Positions 5,489-10,207 of a stretch of 10,207 bases of DNA are shown one piece after another. The stretch is from assembly GCA_014376915.1 (NCBI GenBank), contig JACMQP010000424.1, forward strand, positions 1 to 10,207, written 5' to 3'. This stretch comes from Ramlibacter sp. Lineage in GTDB: Bacteria > Pseudomonadota > Gammaproteobacteria > Burkholderiales > Burkholderiaceae. The position numbers were made by a program, and so were the translations under genes. The notes beneath the pieces were generated by a model. The model was not told the origin of the DNA, did no database searches, and saw only the letters and a program-made list of their open reading frames with translations. Position 1 is the stretch's first letter; each line of letters begins with the position of its first letter.

Positions 5489-6148
5489 ATGGTCAAAAAG
5501 GCACCCCGAAGAACGGCTGAACGCATCCTCGAGGTCACGCTCGACCTGTTCAACCGCTTCGGCGAACCGAACGTCTCGACCACGCTGATCTCCGCGGAAC
5601 TCGGCATCAGTCCCGGCAACCTGTACTACCACTATCCCGCCAAGGACGAACTGATCAACTCGCTGTTCGACCGCTACGAAGCGAGCCTGAGCGAGTTGCT
5701 GGGCGCTGGCGGCGACGTCTCCGACGTCGAGGACAGCTGGTTCTTCATGCATTCACTGTTCGAACTGATCTGGCAATACCGTTTCCTGTACCGCGACCTC
5801 AACGACCTGCTGTCGAAAAACCGCCGGCTCGAGATCCACTTCCAGGCGGTTCTCAAGAACAAGACCCGCGCCGTCAAGGCGCTGCTCGATGGCATGAACC
5901 GGTCCGGCGCCATCAGGATCGACTCGCGGGAAGTGGACGCCACCGCCACGTGCATGGTCGTGGTGCTCACCTACTGGTTGAGTTACGAGTACGTCCGTGA
6001 TCCGCGGCACGCGCTCGAGGCTCCCGGTGCCCAGCTGGCGATGCTGCGGGGCGCGCACCACGTCCTCAATCTGCTGCTGCCCTATCTCGAACCAGGCCAA
6101 CGCGTCCACCTGCTGGGGCTGGTTGAGGCCTACAGCGGCGACCGCTGA
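5489..6148 (+). CDS. TetR/AcrR-family transcriptional regulator
   Basis: The 219-residue product has a TetR-type N-terminal DNA-binding domain. Helix 1 is about residues 8-24 (TAERILEVTLDLFNRFG). The helix-turn-helix is about 30-50, with ISAELGISPGNLYYHYPAKD matching the family pattern closely, including the NLYYHY recognition-helix end. The remaining helical domain (from about 60) should bind a ligand and dimerise. I cannot assign it to a named subfamily. Directly behind a phasin gene it may act like PhaD, the TetR-like phasin regulator of pseudomonads, but that is inference from position. It starts without a Shine-Dalgarno sequence and has a -10-like hexamer 6 nt before the ATG. The sequence CCCCTAAAC overlapping that hexamer also occurs upstream of the phasin gene. 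The TPR-like gene follows after 16 nt and is probably co-transcribed. Confidence 0.9.
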   Translation: MVKKAPRRTAERILEVTLDLFNRFGEPNVSTTLISAELGISPGNLYYHYPAKDELINSLFDRYEASLSELLGAGGDVSDVEDSWFFMHSLFELIWQYRFLYRDLNDLLSKNRRLEIHFQAVLKNKTRAVKALLDGMNRSGAIRIDSREVDATATCMVVVLTYWLSYEYVRDPRHALEAPGAQLAMLRGAHHVLNLLLPYLEPGQRVHLLGLVEAYSGDR

Positions 6149-6151
6149 ACC

Positions 6152-6157
6152 GAGGAG
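6152..6157 (+). promoter_or_regulatory. Ribosome binding site of the TPR-like gene
   Basis: GAGGAG lies 7 nt before ATG 6165, inside the 16 nt gap after the tetR stop. It fixes ATG 6165 as the start. Confidence 0.75.
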
Positions 6158-6164
6158 ATCCTTC

Positions 6165-6938
6165 ATGGCCAAGTGGACCGCCTTTCCCCACCTCGGCGAC
6201 TACCCGTTCGACCCGACGTCGGTGCGCAGGGACTGGGCGCGTCTGCATGCCGGCGACGCCGAGCCGTTGCCGCGCGACGAAGCCGTGCTGGCCGCCTGGG
6301 CGCTTTTTCACAGCGGCGAATTCGAGCAGGCAGCGCAGGCCGGCCTGCAGGCCGGCGGCGACGGCATCACCGTGGCCAACAAGGCCACCTGCGTCTACGC
6401 GAATTACCTGGAAAAAAAGGAAAAGACCAAGCTCGACCTGTTACTGGGAGTTGCGCAACGCGCGCAAGCGCAGGCGGCGGCCGACGCCAACAACCCCAAC
6501 GCCTGGTATTGGCACGCCTACGCGCTGGGCCGCTACAGCCAGGGCATCAGCTTGGCAAAGGCGCTGGCGCAGGGTCTGGGCGGCAAGGTCAAGGAAGCGC
6601 TGGAAAAGACCATCCAGCTACAGCCCAGGCACGCCGACGCACATGTGGCGCTGGGCGCCTTCCACGCCGAGGTGATCGACAAGGTGGGGACGCTGATCGG
6701 CGGCATGACGCACGGGGCCAGGAAAGAAACGGGCTTGCTGCTGTTCCAGGACGCGCTCACGCTGCATCCCGGCTCGGCGATCGGCATGATCGAGTACGCG
6801 AACGGGCTGGTCATGCTGGAGGGCGAGCGCCGGATGAAGGAAGCGACCAAGCTGTACGAGCAGGCCGCCCATAGCAAGCCGATGGACGCCAAGGAGTTCC
6901 TGGACGCCGAGCTGGCGAGGGCCGAACTGCGGGACTGA
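6165..6938 (+). CDS. TPR-like cytosolic protein of unknown function
   Basis: The 257-residue product is mostly alpha-helical, with degenerate tetratricopeptide-like repeats: LAAWALFHSGEFEQAAQAGL (about 42-61), AWYWHAYALGRYSQGISL (113-130), ADAHVALGAFHAEV (157-170) and AIGMIEYANGLVMLEGERR (205-223), the last continuing into EATKLYEQAAHSKP (226-239). TPR folds usually bind protein partners. No signal peptide or membrane helix is visible, so it should be cytosolic. The start has a strong GAGGAG site and the gene is 16 nt behind the tetR-like gene, so the two probably form an operon. A role linked to PHA granules or to the regulator would fit the neighbourhood but is not shown by the sequence. 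Expression as a protein is well supported by frame, ribosome binding site and length; the function is unknown. Confidence 0.85.
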   Translation: MAKWTAFPHLGDYPFDPTSVRRDWARLHAGDAEPLPRDEAVLAAWALFHSGEFEQAAQAGLQAGGDGITVANKATCVYANYLEKKEKTKLDLLLGVAQRAQAQAAADANNPNAWYWHAYALGRYSQGISLAKALAQGLGGKVKEALEKTIQLQPRHADAHVALGAFHAEVIDKVGTLIGGMTHGARKETGLLLFQDALTLHPGSAIGMIEYANGLVMLEGERRMKEATKLYEQAAHSKPMDAKEFLDAELARAELRD

Positions 6939-6950
6939 ATCGGGCCCGAT
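6939..6950. repeat. Perfect 12-bp palindrome ATCGGGCCCGAT after a stop codon
   Basis: The palindrome begins on the first base after the TPR-gene stop. As RNA it could form a short stem with a GGCC loop, but no T-run follows. It could equally be a protein site or chance. Confidence 0.3.
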
Positions 6951-7013
6951 GAAAGCGTCCGGTCGCGGTCGGCGCCTACAAGTCCAAGCACAGCCGTGGC
7001 CCAGACTCGGTGC

Positions 7014-7460
7014 ATGAATATTTTCGAAGCGCTGCGCGTCAGCCACGAAACCCAGCGGGCCGTCGGGGCCCGTTTGCTTGCCAGCGATCCGCAAGGGCCC
7101 GAGCGCCATGCCATCTTCCTCGAACTCAAGCGCGAGCTGAAGGCGCACGAGACCGCGGAGGAGCGCTGCTTCTACGTTCCGCTGTTCGACCACGACTCCA
7201 CCGTGAACAGCGCGCGTCACGCCATCTCTGAACATCACGAGATGGACGAGATGGTCGAAGACCTGGAACAGCAGGAACTCAATGCCCCCGGCTGGATGGC
7301 TGGAGCACGCAAGCTGTGCGAGAAGGTGGAGCACCACCTGAAGGAAGAAGAAAGCAAGTTCTTCCAGGAAGCCGGCAAGGTCCTGACCGAAGCGCAGAAG
7401 TTGTCGCTGGCCAAGGATTACGAAGCCGAGTTCCTGAGCTTGCGCATGAACGAAAAGTGA
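7014..7460 (+). CDS. Hemerythrin HHE domain-containing protein
   Basis: The 148-residue protein carries the spaced histidine and glutamate pattern of the hemerythrin/HHE cation-binding family on a predicted four-helix bundle: H11 in VSHETQ, H45 and E49 in AHETAEE, H74/H75 and nearby acids in SEHHEMDEM, and H107/H108 with E112 in EHHLKEEE. Such domains bind a di-iron centre and sense or carry oxygen, store iron, or respond to nitric oxide and oxidative stress. Which of these applies here cannot be told. No membrane segment or fused signalling domain is present. ATG 7014 is preferred to an in-frame GTG at 6996 because the family N-terminus fits. There is no Shine-Dalgarno; CAGACT, a weak -10-like hexamer, ends 6 nt before the ATG, as at the tetR-like gene. 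The 75 nt gap to the TPR gene suggests a separate transcription unit. Confidence 0.9.
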   Translation: MNIFEALRVSHETQRAVGARLLASDPQGPERHAIFLELKRELKAHETAEERCFYVPLFDHDSTVNSARHAISEHHEMDEMVEDLEQQELNAPGWMAGARKLCEKVEHHLKEEESKFFQEAGKVLTEAQKLSLAKDYEAEFLSLRMNEK

Positions 7461-7512
7461 CCCCTTAAGATCGGGCGATCGACCGCGCGCACCCGCGCTG
7501 CGGCGTCCATCC

Positions 7513-7518
7513 TGAGGA
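7513..7518 (+). promoter_or_regulatory. Ribosome binding site of the acyl-CoA-binding protein gene
   Basis: TGAGGA lies 6 nt before ATG 7525. The gap after the hemerythrin gene also contains TAAGAT (7466-7471), a possible -10, with no clear -35. Confidence 0.6.
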
Positions 7519-7524
7519 CTTTCC

Positions 7525-7779
7525 ATGGCCGACCTTCAAGCCGCATTCGAATCCGCTGTCGCCAATTCCAAGAGTCTTTCCGAGCGCCCAGACAACGCCA
7601 CATTGCTCAAGCTCTATGCGCTGTACAAGCAGGCATCCACCGGCGACGTCACCGAGAAAAAGCCGGGCTTTGGCGACATGATCGGTCGCGCGAAGTGGGA
7701 CGCCTGGAACGGCCTGAAGGGCACGGCAAAAGATGAAGCAATGCAGCAGTACGTCGACCTGATCGCATCCCTCAGCTAG
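7525..7779 (+). CDS. Acyl-CoA-binding protein (ACBP family)
   Basis: The 84-residue product matches the full length of ACBP, a small four-helix cytosolic protein that binds long-chain acyl-CoA esters tightly and buffers or delivers them. Diagnostic segments are LKLYALYKQASTGDV (28-42), with the conserved Tyr-Lys pair of the acyl-CoA site, then KPGFGDMIGRAKWDAWNGLKG (about 46-66) with the conserved Lys-Trp-x-Ala-Trp, and AMQQYV near the end. ACBPs are universal in eukaryotes but found only in some bacteria, so this is of interest. The gene is followed immediately, on the other strand, by a CoA-transferase gene whose 3' end overlaps it by 8 bp. It may be co-transcribed with the hemerythrin gene (64 nt gap) or use its own promoter. 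The family is nearly certain; a link to PHA or fatty-acid metabolism is inferred from neighbours. Confidence 0.95.
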   Translation: MADLQAAFESAVANSKSLSERPDNATLLKLYALYKQASTGDVTEKKPGFGDMIGRAKWDAWNGLKGTAKDEAMQQYVDLIASLS

Positions 7780-9043
7780 TGCCGACGATCCCGCGCTCTT
7801 TCAGGGCCTGGATCTGTCGGGCGCTGAGCCCGATTTCCCTGAGCACCGCATCGGTGTCCTGACCCAGCGCCGGCGCGTTGCGCCGCTGGCTGCCTGGCGT
7901 GAGCGACAGCTTGGGAACGATGCCGGGTACCGCCAGTGTGCTGCCATCGTCCAGCGTCATCCGCGCCAGCATGCCGCGGGCCTGGTAGTGCGGGTCGACG
8001 GCAATATCCGCGATGGTGTAGATGCGGCCGGCGGGGACGTGGGCCGCGTCCAGTACTGCCAGCACTTCAGCCACACTGCGCTGCGCGGTCCAGCCGCCGA
8101 TCGCCGCGTCGATCTCCTCCACCCGCTTGACCCGCCCGGCGTTGTCGGCGAGCGCCGGATCGGCACCCAGGTCCGGCCGACCGATGGCGTCCATCAGCCG
8201 CCGGTAAATGCTGTCGCCGTTGCCGGCGATCAGCGCGTAGCCGTCCCCCTTGCAGCGGTAGGCGTTGGTCGGCGCGATGCCGGGCAAGGCGCTGCCGGCC
8301 GGACCGCGCACCGCACCGAAAGCGTCGTATTCCGGCAGCAGGCTTTCCATGCAGTTGAAAACGGCCTCGTACAGCGCAACATCAATCACCTGCCCCAGGC
8401 CACGGGGTGCGGCCGGGCCTACCGTCGCATGGCGATGCTGCAAGGCCATCAGGATGCCGATCACGCCGTGCAGCGACGCCAGCGTGTCGCCGATCGAAAC
8501 GCCCACCCGCACCGGCACGCGGCCGGGCTCCGCAGTGAGATGCCGCAGGCCGCCCATCGCCTCGGCCACCACGCCGAAGCCCGGCTTGTCCCGGTACGGG
8601 CCGGTCTGCCCATACCCGCTGATGCGCAGCATGACCAGTGCAGGGTTGCGCGCCTGCAGCGTCTCGGGGCCAAGGCCCCAGCCTTCCATCACGCCGGGAC
8701 GGAAGTTCTCGATCAGGACGTCGGCTTCAGCGGCCAGCTTGCGGACGATGTCTTGCGCCTGCGGCTGCTTCAGGTCCAGCGCGACCGAGCGCTTGTTGCG
8801 GGCCTGCACCTGCCACCACAGCGAGGTGCCGTCCTTGAGGATGCGCCACTGCCGTAGCGGGTCGCCGCCCGAGCCGGGCCGGGCCGGGTCTCCCGGCGGT
8901 TCGATCTTGACCACGTCGGCGCCGAAGTCGGCCAGCGTCCTGGCCGCGAACGGCCCGGCGATCAACTGGCCCAGCTCCACCACCTTCAGCCCGGCCAGCG
9001 GACCGCCCTTGGACGCCGGGCCGGGTGCCTGCGACGTCTGCAC
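7772..9043 (-). CDS. CaiB/BaiF (class III) CoA-transferase family protein
   Basis: The 423-residue product shows the family N-terminus LAGLKVVELGQLIAGPFAAR (about 16-35), then TLADFGADVVKIEPPGDPAR, RNKRSVALDLK (82-92), ADVLIENFRPGV (107-118) and GYGQTGPYRDKPG (143-155). The C-terminal part contains the small domain and ends in LGQDTDAVLREIGLS, also typical. These enzymes form interlaced dimers and move CoA between carboxylic acids, or act as racemases. The acid used here cannot be predicted. The catalytic aspartate known from formyl-CoA transferase usually sits in a GxD after this last motif; here the position reads GFG (155-157). GTG 9043 starts 1 nt after the stop of the PHA-region gene. 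The frame stays open to 9151, but the added 36 residues lie over that gene and look non-coding. It is the last gene of a three-gene operon. Confidence 0.92.
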   Translation of the reverse strand: MQTSQAPGPASKGGPLAGLKVVELGQLIAGPFAARTLADFGADVVKIEPPGDPARPGSGGDPLRQWRILKDGTSLWWQVQARNKRSVALDLKQPQAQDIVRKLAAEADVLIENFRPGVMEGWGLGPETLQARNPALVMLRISGYGQTGPYRDKPGFGVVAEAMGGLRHLTAEPGRVPVRVGVSIGDTLASLHGVIGILMALQHRHATVGPAAPRGLGQVIDVALYEAVFNCMESLLPEYDAFGAVRGPAGSALPGIAPTNAYRCKGDGYALIAGNGDSIYRRLMDAIGRPDLGADPALADNAGRVKRVEEIDAAIGGWTAQRSVAEVLAVLDAAHVPAGRIYTIADIAVDPHYQARGMLARMTLDDGSTLAVPGIVPKLSLTPGSQRRNAPALGQDTDAVLREIGLSARQIQALKERGIVGTS

Positions 9044-9044
9044 G

Positions 9045-9422
9045 CTAGGCTTTCTTCTTGCCGGCGGCCTTCTTGGTCGCGTGCTTCGCCGTGCGTTGCG
9101 CCACGGCGACGTCCAGCGCTTCGAGCGGCTCATCGTGCGCCAGCAGTTCATCCAGATTCTTGGCGATCTCGGTCTCGATCCGTTCCTTGAACACCCCGAG
9201 CAGGAAGCCGAGCCGCGCGTCGAGTTCGAACCGGTCGCCGGTCACCTTGAGTTCGCCATTGACGCCCGAACGGGTGAACGACACCAGGTCCGAGGTCTTG
9301 CCCTCCTCATAGCTGCACGCCATGTCGAACTTCTCGCGGGCCAGTTCGGCCCAGCGGAAGGCCAGCTTGCGGGCCCCGGGCAATCCCAGGCTGTGTTCGC
9401 GTTGGATGTGGATTTCAGGCAC
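9045..9422 (-). CDS. Polyhydroxyalkanoic acid system family protein (PHA granule region)
   Basis: The 125-residue product resembles the small family named for its presence in PHA gene regions (PHA_gran_rgn, PF09650). Characteristic parts are IHIQREHSLGLPGARKLAF (4-22), WAELAREKFDMACSYEEG (24-41), VSFTRSGVNGELKV (47-60) and RFELDARLGFLLGVFKERIE (64-83). The molecular role of the family is not established. The tail from about residue 110 is lysine- and alanine-rich (AKHATKKAAGKKKA), similar in character to the phasin tail in this window. GTG 9422 is chosen because AGGGAG lies 7 nt before it and the family N-terminus begins there. It overlaps the peptidase stop by 8 bp, and the CoA-transferase starts right after its own stop. 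An open extension to 9830 is rejected as a shadow of the peptidase gene. Confidence 0.88.
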   Translation of the reverse strand: MPEIHIQREHSLGLPGARKLAFRWAELAREKFDMACSYEEGKTSDLVSFTRSGVNGELKVTGDRFELDARLGFLLGVFKERIETEIAKNLDELLAHDEPLEALDVAVAQRTAKHATKKAAGKKKA

Positions 9423-10207
9423 CGGCCATCTCCCTGATCTGTTGATTGCGTTGTTCTTTCGGCAAGGCGGCCAGCCGCTTCGCAGCATCATAGAACCGCT
9501 TCCAGTTGCCCTGCTCCCGCTGGAACAGCGCTTCGAAGCCCGGGACGAGATCGTCATAAGCGGCCTGCGCGCCGAAAGATGCGTTGTTGGCCTGCTCGAC
9601 CCAGCGGTCGTAGCTGCGCAGCCGCACCGGATCCCCGACCCAGCTGTCCTTGAGCCGCGCGTAATCGCGTCGGAAGTCGTCGAAAGCCGCCTGCTTGCTC
9701 GCTGCCAGATCCTTCGAGGCGGCCCCGCCCACCGCCGAACCGCCATCGTAGATTGCTGCCAGCCGCCGCCTCGCCGCCTGCGTGAGAGCGCGGAACTGCG
9801 CGCGCCGCGTGTCGAACTCCGCATATTCACTCTGCGCCGCCTCGCTGGCCTGGGTTGCCAGCCAGCGCGCGCTGCCCAGCCGCTCCACCGCGGTGGCGAA
9901 GGACTCGTTGAAGGTCGTGTCGCCGCCCACGTACACCACCTGGTGCGCGAGTTCGTGGAAGATCAGCCGCGCCAGTTCGCCCTCGGGGTAGTTGACGAAC
10001 GTGTTGAGCAATGGGTCACCCCCGGCCCAGTTCATCCAGCCCAGCGTCGAATAGGCGGGCACCGGGTACACCGCCACTTCCAGCCCCTCGCCGACCAGCT
10101 GCGCCGCCTCGGCCCGCGCCAGCGCCTCGTCGAAATAGCCGTGGTAGCCGACGCAGCCGGTCACCGGGAAGCACCAGGTCTTGAGCGTGAGCGAATACGC
10201 TGGCGCC
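9415..10207 (-). CDS. Putative aminopeptidase, PF10023-type zinc peptidase (5' end outside window)
   Basis: The frame is open to the right edge, so 263 residues are seen and the N-terminus is missing. Visible motifs are WCFPVTGCVGYHGYFDE (11-27), AYSTLGWMNW (51-60), DPLLNTF, and the zinc-binding FHELAHQ (83-89) with H84, E85 and H88. NES follows at 100-102, and E101 is the likely third ligand. The order matches the putative aminopeptidase family PF10023, common in Proteobacteria. Members often have an N-terminal lipoprotein or signal sequence, but that part cannot be seen here. The rest is a charged helical region (about 115-263). Substrate and true activity of the family are poorly known. 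A GTG at 10164 could be mistaken for a start, but conserved family sequence (TLKTWCFP) lies before it. The stop overlaps the next gene's GTG. Confidence 0.88.
   Translation of the reverse strand, partial: APAYSLTLKTWCFPVTGCVGYHGYFDEALARAEAAQLVGEGLEVAVYPVPAYSTLGWMNWAGGDPLLNTFVNYPEGELARLIFHELAHQVVYVGGDTTFNESFATAVERLGSARWLATQASEAAQSEYAEFDTRRAQFRALTQAARRRLAAIYDGGSAVGGAASKDLAASKQAAFDDFRRDYARLKDSWVGDPVRLRSYDRWVEQANNASFGAQAAYDDLVPGFEALFQREQGNWKRFYDAAKRLAALPKEQRNQQIREMAGA
9430..9435 (-). promoter_or_regulatory. Ribosome binding site choosing GTG 9422
   Basis: AGGGAG on the minus strand lies 7 nt before GTG 9422, inside the 3' end of the peptidase gene. It supports the overlapping, translationally coupled start. 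Confidence 0.6.

Noticed and set aside
5312..5752. Minus-strand frame over the phasin/tetR junction
   Set aside because: It is antisense to two recognised genes, with no motif and no ribosome binding site worth noting.
6951..6976. Short GGTCGCGGTCGG direct repeat in the gap before the hemerythrin gene
   Set aside because: Two adjacent copies of a 5-6 base GC-rich unit are too short to call a repeat element.
7470..7481. GATCG-GG-CGATC dyad before the acyl-CoA-binding protein gene
   Set aside because: Five-base GC-rich arms are expected by chance here, and nothing else supports an operator.
6618..7526. 302-codon minus-strand frame opposite the TPR and hemerythrin genes
   Set aside because: It is antisense to a hemerythrin gene with conserved metal ligands, and its composition is typical of a shadow frame.
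7988..9437. Plus-strand open frames opposite the CoA-transferase and PHA-region genes
   Set aside because: The minus-strand proteins carry clear family motifs, while the plus-strand translations do not.
9423..9830. Extension of the PHA-region protein to 9830
   Set aside because: The extra residues are the peptidase gene read in another frame. GTG 9422 has AGGGAG upstream and starts the family homology.

Overview
This window looks like chromosome from a high-GC betaproteobacterium of the order Burkholderiales, most likely Comamonadaceae (Ramlibacter/Variovorax-like). The base composition suggests this. So do a phasin, a small 'polyhydroxyalkanoic acid system' family protein and a putative aminopeptidase of the PF10023 type, a combination typical of that group. 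The taxonomic call is inference from gene content, not a database match. I see no tRNA, rRNA, CRISPR array or insertion sequence.

Left block (about 1-4610, all minus strand): a tightly packed five-gene cell-surface glycan operon. In transcription order it has rfbA (glucose-1-phosphate thymidylyltransferase), a DegT/DnrJ/EryC1 sugar aminotransferase, a GtrB-type family 2 glycosyltransferase with two C-terminal membrane helices, a two-domain WxcM/FdtD-like protein (left-handed beta-helix acetyltransferase plus cupin 3,4-ketoisomerase), and a membrane protein cut by the window edge. That last protein joins a GtrA-type flippase domain to what looks like the start of a GT-C glycosyltransferase. 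Read together, the set would make a dTDP-3-acetamido-3,6-dideoxyhexose (Fuc3NAc or Qui3NAc), load it on undecaprenyl phosphate, flip it, and transfer it in the periplasm. This resembles a Gtr O-antigen-modification system, but with an amino-deoxy sugar in place of glucose. The 4,6-dehydratase (RmlB) the pathway needs is not in the window.

Divergent spacer (4611-4920): a good sigma70-like promoter for the glycan operon on the minus strand, and a weaker one for the phasin on the plus strand. Between them lie several nested inverted repeats.

Middle block (4921-7779, plus strand): phasin, a TetR-family regulator with a TPR-like cytosolic protein 16 nt behind it, a hemerythrin-domain protein, and a small acyl-CoA-binding protein. 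The regulator and hemerythrin genes lack Shine-Dalgarno sequences, and each has a -10-like hexamer exactly 6 nt before its ATG, suggesting leaderless transcripts.

Right block (7772-10207, minus strand): a three-gene overlapping operon of a PF10023-type zinc peptidase (5' end beyond the window), a PHA-granule-region protein with a basic tail, and a CaiB/BaiF CoA-transferase. The last gene converges on the acyl-CoA-binding protein gene, and the two coding ends overlap by 8 bp. The middle and right blocks share a polyhydroxyalkanoate-granule and acyl-CoA theme.
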